Shown here in pieces: positions 9,615 to 40,329 of a DNA stretch of 64,000 nucleotides; the first letter of the stretch is position 1; each line of letters opens with the position of its first letter. Both the position numbers and the translations under genes were made by a program. A model generated the notes under the pieces. It did no database searches and was not told where the DNA came from. It saw only the letters and a list, made by a program, of their open reading frames with translations. This DNA comes from Ligustrum vulgare (Eukaryota > Streptophyta > Magnoliopsida > Lamiales > Oleaceae): NCBI GenBank assembly GCA_963555705.1, contig OY743182.1, forward strand, positions 51,340,592 to 51,404,591, given 5' to 3'.

Positions 9615-10427
9615 GTATATAAAAATTATTGTGAAAATAAATAAATATATCACAATTCACAAAAATATAACTTCAATCTCACTTCGTGAATGTTGAAAAT
9701 GACTAAATGAGTACATAAAAATGAATTTTTAAATAATGAATATCAAATAACATATGGTATCATCTAAGTCGGTATCGGTGCAATTAATGATGGTGTTTGA
9801 ACTTGTCAGAATTGGTAGAATTCTTGGTCAACAAATCTGTCGCATTTGAAAAATTATTATGCCCAACAAATCCGTGATTATGATACTCTTTATTGAAGCT
9901 GTATAGTAACATGTTTCAACACTTGCGAGTCTAGAAAGTCTTGGTCAAGAAATTTTTGCATGGCCTCCACAGACTGGAAATATCAAGTTTTGCATGGCCT
10001 ATATTTATCTCAATATATCCACACATGAATCCAACATTGTATAACTTTCCACATATAAATCAACCAAGAGATGGATGCAATTTTCTTATTATAAATTTAC
10101 TTAACTTGGTTTAGCTAAAATTATATTAGTAGATTTTGATCAAAATTAATGAAATATTTGAACGAAAAGTTGATAAAATTACGAGTTCAATGAAATATGT
10201 GCTTGAAATTAATTGCAAAATTAACTTAAATGCTGTGAAAATTCTGCTGCGTCAGTCAAGGGCAAAAGACCACTCAATAATTAGTTCCCCCGGAACACGT
10301 CAATATGCTAGTCTAATGAAGATATCAGTCTAAAGCATCTCTTGAAAATTGTGGGTTTGTGCGTGTGAGCAGTTTGCTAGGAAGTTTATAAAGAATTATA
10401 TATTTTCATTTGAAGAAGAGTGCAGCC
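9615..10427 (+). promoter_or_regulatory. Upstream module and putative promoter of RLK1
   Basis: About 800 bp shared with 19258-20024 upstream of RLK2 and with the relics to the left. It starts near AAATAAATATATCACAATTC and ends at the start codon. TATA-like stretches are seen at about 10051-10060 (CACATATAAATC) and 10385-10393 (TTTATAAAG); the second would give a very short leader. The start codon context GCAGCCATGG is good. Promoter function is inferred from position and conservation. Confidence 0.6.
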
Positions 10428-13400
10428 ATGGCTGCCTTCCGGCTGCTTGTCTGCTTTCTGGTTCTCTTGACATGGATCAGTGCAATCTCATCTGAGACGA
10501 ACACGCAAGATGGTATGAGGTGTTTGTGTTTTTGTATGACTGAAAGTTGTGAAATCATGAATGTTACTCAGAGGGGAGGAGAAAATTGATAGTCATGCCA
10601 AAATTAAGGAGTTCTCAGATGTTGGCTTCATATTATTTTTTTAATCATATCCTTATTCTTTTTGATGCATAGAGCATATTTGTATTAATGAAAATGAATG
10701 TTGATGCAGCTGCTGCACTTCTATCTTTGAAAAATCAATGGGAAAACACGCCCCCGAGTTGGGATAAATCAGATGATCCTTGTGGAGCCAGATGGGATGG
10801 AATTACCTGCAACAACTCCACCTTTAGGGTCACTGAATTGTGAGTACTCCTATAATTGTTTGTCAGAAATACACCTGGGTGCCGGGTGGGAGTGGGGGGA
10901 AAGGTTTTATGGATGTCTTGTGTTTTGCTAGACTGACAATTGATGCTTATGAATTTGTTATGTCTTGATTTTCAGAAAACTATCAACAATGGGACTAAAA
11001 GGGACCATGACTGGTGATATTGGGGGGCTCACTGAACTGAATTCCTTGTGAGTTTTCTTACACTTATACATACTGAAACTAAAGATATTTTTTTTAGCTA
11101 TTATATTCAATAATTTCAGGTCTGAATGTTATTTTAAGCTGCTACTGATTGCAGGGACTTGTCATTCAACCCTGGCTTAACGGGTCCCCTTTGTCCACGG
11201 CTAGGAGATCTGCAAAATTTGAACATATTGTAAGATCTAATTAATGACTAGTTACTACTACAACTCTCAACTAACTCGGCACAGATTTTTATGTAAGTTC
11301 CATATATCTTGTGCAGAATTGTAGCAGGGTGTAGCTTTTCTGGCAATATACCAAGTGAACTGGGAAAACTTACAAACCTATCTTTTCTGTAAGAATTGAA
11401 TTTCTGGCATTGTATTATTATGAAATCAATCATCTCTTTATCTTATGAAACTGAAACATGCGTTGCAGAGCGCTTAACAACAATAACCTAACTGGGAATA
11501 TACCACCTTCCCTTGGAAATCTTTCTCAACTCATTTGGCTCGACCTAGCTGAAAATGAGTTGACAGGGCCTCTCCCTGTATCAACAGTACTAGCTCCGGG
11601 GCTTGACCGCCTTAAAAAGGCAAAACACTTGTTAGTGTTTTTAAATTTTCCAAATGGATTCGTTTTTCTTTTAAATAATTTAATTTGTTTACCACACCAA
11701 GTTTGCTGAGATTATAGCTATGCAGCCATTTCAACAAAAACAAGCTGTCAGGTGAAATTCCAGAAAATCTTTTTAGCTCGGATATGTCTCTAATACACAT
11801 GTAAGTTCTACTTCTTGTTCTAACTTGAAACCTTCATTCGATTCTTATTTGTGGTGAAACAATGGCAGACTCTTCGATGGGAATCAATTGAAAGGGAGCA
11901 TTCCGCACACTATAGGAGAGGTTCTTACACTTGAGGTTCTGTGAGTAAACTTCTTACATAAATTCCATCTTTTTTCGCCAAATTACATTTTATATTTGTT
12001 TACCCCACCTGGTTTATGTGTCCAGTCGACTTGATCGAAATGGCCTGACTGGAAGTGTCCCGTCGAACCTCAACCACCTTACAAATGTCACTCAATTGTG
12101 GGTACTATATCTTCTCATTTCAGTCCAATAAAAATGAAAATGTTTAATGATGATTCACCAAGGTTTCGTTTGTATCATGTAGGAATTTGGCTAACAATAT
12201 GTTGACCGGTAAATTACCAAATTTAACCGGAATGAATCACCTCCGCTATGTGTAAGAGATACCTTCTCACTAAACTATAAATATATATATACTCGGTCCC
12301 TTCCTTCTAACTGATTTTGTTGCTATTTTTACATTTTGGCAGAGACTTGAGCAACAACTCTTTTCAGAAAACAAAAGCTCCAGAATGGTTCTCAACTTTA
12401 CAGTCACTAACTACTTTGTGAGTAATTGATTGATGCAAAACATAGAAAGTTAGAATGATCCAAGAACTAAAAACCATCTCATTTTGGAAATCTGATATGG
12501 TGTTGTTAGGGTAATTGAATCTGGACCACTGCTGGGATCGCTGCCACCTCAAGTTTTTAGCTTTCCTCAGATTCAGCAAGTGTAAGTCTACTATACCATT
12601 AAAGCAAATAGTTTGATATAGCCATGTAAGAAGTGAAGAAGTAAGCTGATCTGTAAAACACTGGCAGGAAACTGAAGAAGAATGCCTTAAGTGACAAATT
12701 AGATATGGGCGGAGACATTAGCGAGAAGCTTCGACTAACTGATTTGCAGGACAACGATATATCAACAGTCACGCTTACTTCTGAGTACAAAAGTACCTTA
12801 ATGTAAGAGATTTCATTACTCATGGAAATTGGAGTGTTTTACCCTTAATTAGTCATCGAATCTCTTTTTATGTGCTTCAGACTAATTGGGAACCCTGTGT
12901 GTGAGACTGCGCCAGAATATGCAATTTACTGTCACCTTCATCAATCGCCTATACCTTATTCAACCAGCCTGGCAAATTGTGGAAGCAAATTATGTTCCCG
13001 TGAAGAAAAATTGAACCCGCAAAGTTGTGAATGTGCTTATCCATACCAGGGAACATTATACTTCAGAGCACCCTCCTTCAGGGAATTGTCTAATGCGAGC
13101 GTGTTCCATTCTCTAGAAATGAGCCTTTGGGTTAATCTAACGCTCTCTCCTGGGTCAGTTTCTTTGCAGAACCCCGTCTTCAATGTTGACGACTATCTTC
13201 AGGTGCAGTTGGATCTCTTTCCATCCGATGCCAAGTATTTCAATAGGCAAGAAGTTCAGAGACTTGGTTTTGCATTAACAAGGCAAACTTACAAGCCTCC
13301 AAAAGAGTTTGGACCCTACTTATTTATAGCATATCCGTACATTTTTCCAGGTAAAATAAAATGGATTAGTTTATAATTCCAGAAATTTATCGACATAACA

Positions 13401-13892
13401 TTAATCTGTAAAAACTAGTATAATAATTACGTTGGTCCAGATGAAGGGCGGGGAACTGAAACTCGTGTTAGCTCGGGTATGATTGTCGGGATTGCTATTG
13501 GCTGTGCATTTTTGGTCCTGGTGCTTGCAGGGCTAGCGACATATGGTCTACGACAAAAAAAACGTGCTGAACAAGCCATATCAATGAGTAAACCATTTGC
13601 TAATTCACAATTTTATATGGTATTGGGTTGGGAATCGTGGCTTCGTTGTTGATATGGTACCTTACAAAGTTTGTTCTTGATTCCCTGAATCCAGCATCAT
13701 CTTGGGCTCCAAGTGGCAAAGATAGTGGAGGAGCACCACAACTAAAAGGAGCTAGATGGTTCTCTTATGACGAGATCAAGAAATGCACCAATAACTTCTC
13801 TCAAAGCAATGAGATTGGCTCTGGAGGCTATGGCAAAGTTAGTAATAAAGATACCAGTTGGTACCTGTGGAGCATTGAATTTTAATTTCTCA

Positions 13893-13941
<49 letters not shown>

Positions 13942-15335
13942 TCTCTGTGTTTGTAGGTGTACAGGGGGATTCTCTCAAGTGGACAAGTAGTTGCAGTCAA
14001 AAGAGCTCAACAAGGTTCCATGCAAGGTGTACTCGAGTTTAAGACTGAAATCGAGTTGCTTTCACGAGTTCATCACAAAAACCTTGTTGGCCTCGTGGGA
14101 TTTTGTTTTGAGCAAGGAGAACAGATGCTGGTATATGAGTTTATGCCTAATGGAACGCTAAGGGAGAGTTTAACCGGTAAGTTCGATACCAAAAACCTTG
14201 TTGGCCAGATTGTCTGATTAACTGATGAAGCAATCATGCATATTGTTTCTTACCAACTTGCTGTACATTGTTGGACTTTCACAAGGCAAAGAGTTTTGTC
14301 ATAATGCCTAAGCAAAATAATCTGCCAGACGCATGATCGAGTCCAAAACATTCATCATCATTCATGTTATTAAAGCCATTGACGGAACGGAATGAGAAAT
14401 TCTAGGTTGGGGTATTTATTTGTATTTCATTGACAGGAAAAAGTGGAATTCATCTAGGTTGGGAGAGGAGGATACGTACAGCACTTGGTGCAGCTAGAGG
14501 ACTATCTTATCTACATGAGCTTGCTAATCCTCCTATAATTCATCGGGATATCAAGTCTACCAATATTCTGTTGGATGAAAATCTGACAGCAAAGGTTGCA
14601 GATTTTGGCTTGTCTAAGCCAGTGTCTGACGGTTCTAAAGGGCACGTCTCCACTCAAGTTAAAGGCACGTTGGTGAGTAATACATGCAGCTCCTAAATTG
14701 ATTTTAATTTACCAATTAAACTGTCTACCTTTCAAATAATCGATTTTTTTGGCCTTCATATTGTCGATAAATATTTACAACGTTTGAACAACTTCAAAAG
14801 TATTCTAATTTTGGGCTTGTTGCAGGGTTATCTAGATCCGGAATACTACATCACACAACAATTAACTGAGAAAAGTGATGTCTATAGTTTTGGTGTAGTG
14901 ATGCTTGAACTTATAACTGCAAAGTTGCCCATTGAGAAAGGAAAATATATTGTACGTGAAGTAAAACTAGCAATGAACAAGAATGATGAAGTGCACTGTG
15001 GACTAAAAGAAATGATGGATCCAGCCATAGGAAACACCCAAAATCTCATAGAATTCTTGAGGTTTCTTGAATTGGCAATGCAATGTGTTGAAGAACTAGC
15101 CTCAGACCGTCCAACAATGAGCCAAGTGGTGAAGTCTCTCGAGACAATTTTACTGAACGATGGCTTAAACACAAACTCAACATCTGCATCCTCGTCTTCC
15201 ATGGACTTCGGAGCTGCAAAAGGCGCCCTCAGACATCCTTACAACAATTCTCTAATCAGAAAGGATACTAATGAGAGCGATGCCTTCAATTATAGTGGTG
15301 GATACACACCCCCACCAAAAGTTCAACCAAAATAG
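10428..15335 (+). CDS. RLK1: LRR-VIII receptor-like kinase, HPCA1/At5g49770-like
   Basis: Exons: 10428-10512, 10710-10839, 10976-11047, 11155-11229, 11317-11388, 11469-11630, 11726-11800, 11869-11940, 12026-12097, 12183-12251, 12343-12417, 12510-12581, 12668-12802, 12881-13350, 13441-13599, 13695-13837, 13957-14176, 14437-14672, 14826-15335; 967 residues, the usual family length. Layout: signal peptide (1-22), LRR N-cap, LRRs on phase-2 exons of about 72 nt, a Cys-containing juxtamembrane domain (C396, C406, C422/C427, C438/C440), one membrane segment (about 557-581), and a kinase with the loop GSGGYGK, K661, E677, HRD 755-757 and DFG 775-777. All catalytic residues are present (an RD kinase). 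HPCA1 senses extracellular H2O2 through a similarly placed cysteine cluster; that role here is inference. The intron-15 donor is CT at 13600-13601 where RLK2 has GT, so normal splicing is doubtful. An AATAAA lies at 15393. Confidence 0.85.
13600..13694 (+). other. RLK1 intron 15 with mutated 5' splice site
   Basis: RLK2 has CCATTTG|GTAATT; RLK1 has CCATTTG|CTAATT, a G-to-C change at the first intron base. Retention would give a stop at 13650-13652, just after the membrane segment. A GC donor one base earlier would shift the frame into the kinase. A cryptic donor, TTGG|GTTGGG (GT at 13627), would keep the frame and add nine residues. The intron's acceptor is CAG at 13692-13694. Confidence 0.8.
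13890..13941. repeat. (ATT)n microsatellite in RLK1 intron 16
   Basis: About 16 ATT units. RLK2 has a short AT run at the same place (36580-36595), so the repeat expanded after duplication or was lost in RLK2. Confidence 0.95.
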
Positions 15336-15961
15336 TGGTACGACTACAAGACTTTGTTATTCAATATAATTGCTAGCTCTTTTTTTAAAAAAAATAAATT
15401 TAGCTACATATGCAAATAGATTTACGAAGTTTTCTTTTGTGTCTAATATTTTCTGGTAGAACTCTTCCATAAATTGGGGATTGACTAATATATTTTAAGT
15501 TTTTTGAAATTTTTACAGTATAACCACGCAACAAATCACTCTCATATATTGGCAAATTTTTCTACTCGTGTCTAGTAGATATTTCTTACCACCCCCACCA
15601 TCCAGAAAAACACATTCTTAAAATAGTTGGATGTAATATATTTAAAATTATGTGTTTGTGTTTCTGCAAACGTGTATTGAAGATGAATGTAAAAATGTTT
15701 AATTTTGATTTGGAATGGATTTGGATTCAACAACAGTTTGAAAAGTTGCCCTATTTAGAATCTTGGGATCTATTCTTATTTTCAATTCATTGAAGTATTT
15801 CGTAGATTACTATGCGCTTCTTTGTCTCATAGGGAGTTAAATTCTTGATTGTGATACATTCTAAAATTTAAACCTTTCAAAGAAATGCTTCCATTGAATT
15901 TGGAAATAAGCATAGATCTTTGAATACTATCGAAAGCAGCAATTTTCTTGATATGTAAGTT

Positions 15962-15993
<32 letters not shown>

Positions 15994-18301
15994 CATTTTT
16001 ATAGGATGACCATACAAGTTTTTGTCAAAAATCCTAAACCTTAATTAACAAAAGTACAAAACAAAGTATCGCTTTTCTTTAATAAGATATTGTGATAGCT
16101 TGTACTGTCATGTTGACTACAATACAAGCATAGTTTAGATTGTTTGCAGAACATGTATATGTAGCACAATATATCATCTTAGGAAATCAATCACTTGGCA
16201 AATGATGAAAGGAAAAACCAACTGAATCTAGATGCATCAAGATACAGTGTTGCTTCAACTCATTTGAGATCTAAGAGAAAGTTTGATTTTCCTCTAGTCA
16301 TTCATCTTATTACTTTAATGTCCTTTTGAACCTGAATTTGATCTAAATTAGATGCTCCTTTCTTTTTGTCTAAAACATTCCGAACTGCGGTCTCATAAGT
16401 ACCTTTTTTCCCTGGAATTACTGAATTTCAATTTTGATTTCAAGTTATTCAACTTCGTTTTGTCACGATGAGGTCAATTAATTTCAAATTTTCTTTTAAT
16501 CAACTTACTCTATTGACTGTTGATTCAATATTATTGTTTGGTAAGGCGAAGGAATTTTTTTTTTTTTTATTTATAACAAAAGAGATGTATCTGTCTGGTA
16601 AAAAATTGTTTATAAATGATTACGTGTCAACATCTAATTGGTCCATTTTGTTTAAAAGTAAAAAAATTGTGAACGAGAATCTTTGACCAGCCAAAATTAT
16701 TGACTTTTTAGAAAAATAGTTCAATAAAATGTTGTCATATGTTTATTTAAAACAAGATTTATAAGTAATTTTTTACCAAATAGAGGCGATGTTGTCTTGA
16801 TCGACCAGCAAAATTAAAACCCAATTCGTCCACCATACAAACTCCGAACAAGCTTACAATGCTAACTCATGAGTAACTCTACTCCCTTCACGAGGAGAGA
16901 ATAGCGGAGCAGATACACCATTCACGTGGTGCGATTATCTAACCACTGGCGCCCAATGAAGTGCTGCCACCTCGAGAACCAAGATGGGTAGGTCTACCAC
17001 TTTAGTTTACGAGGTGGCAGCACCTCACTAGGTGTTGGTGGGCCACCTAATGAGTTGGCAACTTAGGATTATGCTTGACCACGTGGTGGATGGTGTGACC
17101 GTCCTATATAAGTATTTCTCCTTAACGTGGAATAAAGTGACAAGTACCATATTTACCAAGGTAAGGTGGTGAATTGGAATAGAGTCTTGATTTGGAATAA
17201 AAACAAAATAAGCAAATATTTGCTTAGAAATTGAAAATGGGCCACCCTCCAAAAATTTTTGAACATATCTTTATACTAAAATAATTGCTTAAAAATAAAA
17301 GGTTAAAAAAAATTGTTTAGGAAGAGGGGATTGACGTGCATTAATCTTAATTAAGCCCCTAATTGATGATGATTAAAATTAAATTTTTTTGCAGATTTTT
17401 TATAAAAATTGATGAAATGTGTGACTAAAAGATTGTAGGTCCTACGAAATGTGTGATTAAAATTAATTATTGACTCTAAATTTAATAAAAGTCTAAATTT
17501 AAAATTCGTCCAAATAGGGGCTAAGATACAAACACCAACCAATATTAATGGATCACCAAGACCTTGAATTTTAGTTCAACAATCACATCTTTCACAGGAC
17601 TTGACAGTTACAAATCCTTCCACCATAAGCATAATTAAAGTTATATTTAGCCCAGTATATGAACTACGTGCCTCCATTTGGTAAATAAGTTTATAAATAA
17701 TACATTTCCTCAAATCATTTTTAATTACACACATTTTTAAAAATTACTTTTTAACCACATATTTAACATCAAAAATATCATATCGTTTATTTATAAACAA
17801 AATCTTTTTATCAACTAGAGATACCAATTGACATGACTAATCTCAAATCACCCTAGTGAACCCCGAGACGTGACGTACGCCTATGATAGATGTCAGCTAG
17901 ATTAGACGTTGGATCCACTACCAAGGACACTTTGACTTTCTTTGACTTTGATAAAAAAAAAAAAAAAATTTAAAAATTTCAAGAAATTTCCTCTATAATA
18001 TTGACTAAAACCACCTGAAAAGTAACAAAATTTTTCAACATATAAATATGATTTAAAACAGGCACACATATCCCTCCAACTACCAACTAGTCAAAATAAA
18101 GTGCATGTAAATTAACAAGTCCCTTAGTATTTTTAATTGCAAAAGAAACCCAAAATACTTATTCAATTTAAGTCTCTATTAGACTTTAACTAGTCAAACT
18201 TTGAACTTTGAAGAAATTTTTTTGACTTTGACTAAAATGAGATGACTCGCAACAATCTTACCTTCTTTAAAGAATTTCGTCTGATAATCGGCTAAGCACT
18301 A
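15336..18301. other. RLK1 downstream flank shared with RLK2
   Basis: No gene is seen. The segment aligns with 37824-39964 and then 52510-54263 downstream of RLK2, minus insertions in that copy. It includes an AATAAA at 15393-15398 that could serve RLK1, and a T-run of about 30 at 15962-15992. It is useful mainly as the empty-site reference for the RLK2-side insertions. Confidence 0.8.
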
Positions 18302-18520
18302 AAACCTAATGCTAGAAAAACGACTCTCAATTTTTTCTACAATAGTATACATATTAATATGTGCACATAGAACCCTAACCCTAGTGACAATAGGGTCATT
18401 AATGGACCTTGATTAATTAATCTAATTATAAAGTCCGGCTCAACAATTGGGCTTGTACATTAATTCTAACAATTTCTTGTACAATCAATGTGGCAGATAT
18501 ATACGAGTTTCATGGAGAAC

Positions 18521-18990
18521 TGATGTAGGGAAGGGACTGAAGTAGAACAAATGGTTACATGGATTGAGGAGCAATTGGACCAAAAGGGGCAAAATCGTAA
18601 AATACAAGTTTAGCGCTTGAGCTCAAATTTGGGCCCATATTACCTTTTCGGAAAGGAAACGATGAGGCGAACAATACTCACGACAACGCCGTGATGTATG
18701 GGTGATTTTAGCCATCCGAATTCATTTAGGCCTCAAAAACAGCCTTTTAATATTTTAGCTCTATTTATGTCATTTAGCTTATTTCAAATTCTTTTTAGTT
18801 AGTTGATTTAGAATAAGTTTTATACTTTCTTAGTTGATTTAGACCGTGTTTTATGTTTTTTAACCCCATAAATCATTTTTTTTAATCATTTATTCAATTA
18901 ATAAACTTTTAGATTATTTCTCATTCCTTGTTGATTCCAATTTTTATATTTCTTTTAAGGTTTTTGCTTGAATTCTTTAATTCTGTTGCG
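18521..18990. mobile_element. Solo-LTR-like element, related to that at 21510
   Basis: Begins TGATGTAGGG and aligns along its length with the 467-bp solo LTR at 21510-21976: a shared TTTGGGCCCATA block, a TTTATGTCATTTAG block, and an end near TTGCGT. The right end is ragged and I could not find a clean target duplication. No internal retroelement sequence flanks it. 18991-19257 holds nothing I recognise. Confidence 0.6.
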
Positions 18991-19257
18991 TAAAAAACAA
19001 TAAGGTTAAGTTAACCATAGGTCAACAGAAACCAACCAAAAATTATCTGAAAAATTATAAGAGGCAAATATTCAACAAATTAATCTCCATGTTACTTGTG
19101 ACTTTCATCCAAGCCAAAATTCTTATGCCAGAACAAAGGGTGTCCCATTTTTACCCAAGAAGACGACCAACCGATTCATGCTTACTTTCTTAGAAATTAT
19201 GTTTACCTTGCCCGTAATTGTCTTCTTTTTTGTAGATGGAAACCATGAATTTCTTGG

Positions 19258-20024
19258 TAATTATTGTGAAAATAAATAAATATATCACAATTCACAAAAA
19301 ATAACTTCAATCTCACTTCGTGGATGTTGGAAATGATCGACTAATTAAATGAGTATATAAAAGTGAGTTTTTAAACAATAAATATCGAATAGGGACATGT
19401 ATCATCTAACGGTGCAATTAATTATGATAGTGTTTGAACTAATCAAAATTGGTAGATATGTCACATTTCGAAAAATTATTATGCCCAACAAATCCATGAT
19501 TCCGTTACTATCTATTGAAGTTGTATAGTAACACATTCGAGTCCAGAAAGTCCTGGTCGAGAAAGTACTGCTGTACTGCTACATTACCACAAACTGGAAA
19601 TATCAAGTTTTGCATGGCCTCCACAAAGTGGAATTATCAAATATCAAGTTTTGCATGGCCTATATTTATGTATGACTTTCCTCATATTAATCAACCAAGA
19701 GACGGATGCAATTTTCTTAATATAAAATTATATTAGTAGGTTTTGATCAAAGTTAATGAAATGTTTGATTGAAAAGTTGATAAATTACGAGTTCAATGAA
19801 ATATGTGTTTGAAATTAATTTCAAAATTAACTTAAATGGTGTGAAAATTCTGCTGCGTCAAAGTTGAAAGACCACTCGATAATTAGTTCCCCTGAGACAC
19901 ATAAATATACTTGTCTAATGAAGATATCAGTCTAAAGCATCCCTTGAAAATTGTGAGCTTTGTGTGATCAGTTTGCTAGTAAGTGTATAAACAATTATAT
20001 TTTCATTTGAAGAAGAGTGCAGCC
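19258..20024 (+). promoter_or_regulatory. Upstream module and putative promoter of RLK2
   Basis: Second intact copy of the module before RLK1, with the same order of motifs from AATTATTGTGAAAATAAATA to GAAGAAGAGTGCAGCC before the start codon. It carries several small deletions and a short local duplication near 19600-19650 (AAATATCAAGTTTTGCATGG occurs twice). Promoter function is inferred. Confidence 0.6.
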
Positions 20025-37823
<17,799 letters not shown>

Positions 37824-39964
37824 TGGTACGACTACAAGGCTTTGTTATTCAATATAATTGCTCGTTTTGTAAAATAAATTTAGCTACATATGCAAATAGA
37901 TTTACCAAGTTTTCTTTTGTGTCTAATATTTGCTGATAGAACTCTTCCATAAATATATTTTTAGTTATTCGGAATTATTACATCATTGTATAACCACACA
38001 ACAAATCACTCATTTATTGGCAAATTTTTCTACTCGTCTTGTAGATATTTCTTACCACCCCACCCTCTAGAAAAAAACACATTTTTAAAACAATTTGAAG
38101 ATGAATGTAAATGTTTAAAGTTTTATTTGGAATGGATTTGGATTTAACTGCAGTTTGAAAAGTTGCCCTATTTAGAATCTTGGGATTTGTGCTTATTTTC
38201 AATTCCTCGAAGTATTTCGTAGATTACTACGCGCTTCTTCATCTCATAGGGAGTTAAATTCTTGAAGGCGATACATTCTCAAATTTAAACCTTTCAAAGA
38301 AATGCTTCCACTGAGAGCTTGTTTGGTAAAGGTAAAACTTATACCACAACTTTTCAAACCCAATCTCAACCTTCCATTCTTAGTTAAGTTCACCATTTTT
38401 TATTTTTCAAACATTTTTAAACCACACATCCATCAAAAAACTTTAAAAAATTACAAAAATCTAAAATTTTCACACTGGCAAACAGGTTCTGAGTTTGAAA
38501 ATAAGCATAGATCTTTGAATACTATCGAAAGGAGCAATTTTCAAGAAATGTAAGGTGTCTTTTTTTTATAGGATGATCATACAAGTTTTTGTCGAAAATC
38601 GTAAACCTTAATTAACGAAACAAAAATATCACTTTTCTTTAACAAGATATTGTGAAAGCTTGTACTATCATGTTGACTACAATACACGCGTAGTTTAGAT
38701 TGTTTGCAGAACATGTATATATATGCAGTACAATTTACAATGAATAAAAGTTAACTTTTTGCTTTCTTGATATCATCTTAGGAATCAATCACTTGGAAAA
38801 TTGATGAAAAGAAAAAACCAACTGAATACAGATGCATCAAGCTACAGTATTGCTTCAACTCATCTGAGATCAAAGAGAAAGTTTAATTTTCCTCTAGTCA
38901 TTCATCATGTTACTTCAATGGCCTTTTGAACCTGGATTTGATCTAAATTAGATGCTCCTTTCTTTTTCCTCGGAATTACTGAGTTTCAATTTTGATTTCA
39001 AGTTATTCACAATGAGATCAATTAATTTCAAATTTTCTTTTAATCAAGTTACTCTATTAACTGTCGCTTCAACATTTTTGTTTGGTAAGGTGAAAGGTTA
39101 TTTTTATTTACAACAAAAGAGATATCTCTATTTGGTAAAAAATTGTTTATAACTGGTGATGTGCCAACATCTAATTTGTCTATTTTGTTGAAAAGTAAAA
39201 AATTGCAGGGGAGAATCTTTGACCAGCCAAAATTGTCTTTTTAGAAAAATAGTTCAATGAAATGTTGCATGTTTCCATTTATAAACAAGATTTATAAGCA
39301 ATTTTTTACCAAACACAGGCGATATTGTCCCGAACGATCAGCAAAATAAAAACCTAATTCGTCCAAAATACAAACTCCGAAAAAGCTTATGTGCTGACTC
39401 ATGAGTCACTCTATTCCTTTCACGAGGAGAGATAGTGGAGCAGTCACACCATTCACATGGTACGATTGTCCAACCACTGGCGCCCAATGAAGTGGTGCCA
39501 TCTCGAGAACCAAGATGGGTAGGTCTGTCATTTCAGTTTATGAGGTGGCAGCACCTCACTGGGTGCTGGTGGACCACCTAATGAGTTGGTGACCTTGGAT
39601 TGGATGCTTGACCACATGGATGATGTAACCGTCCTATATAACTATAAGTATTTGTCCTTCACATTGAACAAAGTGACAAGTACCATATTTACAAAGGTAA
39701 GGTGTTGAATTCGAATAGTCTTGATTGGGGGTAAAAAAAAAAAAAAAAAAAAATCAAATATTTACTTATAAATTGAAAATATGCCAGCCTCCAAAATACT
39801 TTGAACTTGTCTTTATACAAAAACAATTGCTAAAAAAAATAAAAGGTTAAAAAAAAAAATTTTTAAATGTTTAGGAAGAAGGAGTAAACTTGCAGTAATC
39901 TTAATCAAGTCCCTGATAGATGGAGATTAAAATCAGATTTTTTATAGATTTTAATAAAAACTAA
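37824..39964. other. RLK2 downstream flank, part 1
   Basis: Aligns with 15336-17412 downstream of RLK1. No gene. It contains an AATAAA at 37873-37878 and a unit-2-specific MITE at 38315-38489. It is interrupted at 39964/39965 by the Helitron and resumes at 52510. Confidence 0.8.
38315..38489. mobile_element. 175-bp MITE with TGA target duplication
   Basis: Ends GAGCTTGTTTGGTAA and, as reverse complement, GAACCTGTTTGCCAG; flanked by TGA (38312-38314 and 38490-38492). The RLK1-side paralogue reads straight through at about 15893-15897, giving an empty site. Confidence 0.8.
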
Positions 39965-40329
39965 TCTTTATAATATATCTTTATCATATATAAAGAGGCA
40001 AATGAATTTGTGTTTTATTAAGAACCAGTGCCCCATATATATAGGGGAATAATGAGATACACAAAGTAATTATAACTAGGGTTACAGGGGTATGAATGTC
40101 ATTCACTATATATTATAATATTTTATAACACTCCCCCTTGAATGACATATTACAAAATATCTGCATCGTTAAAACCTTATTTGATAAGAACCCAATGGGA
40201 AAAAATCAAATGAAGGAAAGATAGTAAAATTATTTTGGAGTATTACAATAAATGCTGCCTCATTAAAACCTTGTCAGGAAAATTCAGTAGGACAAAACCT
40301 AGGTGAAGGAAAAAGGGTACATCTACTCC

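Noticed and set aside
10136..10333. 65-codon open frame upstream of RLK1
   Set aside because: Lies in the shared non-coding module; not kept open in the other copies.
14882..15202. 106-codon minus-strand frame over RLK1 exon 19
   Set aside because: Shadow of the kinase exon; the same shadow is seen in RLK2.
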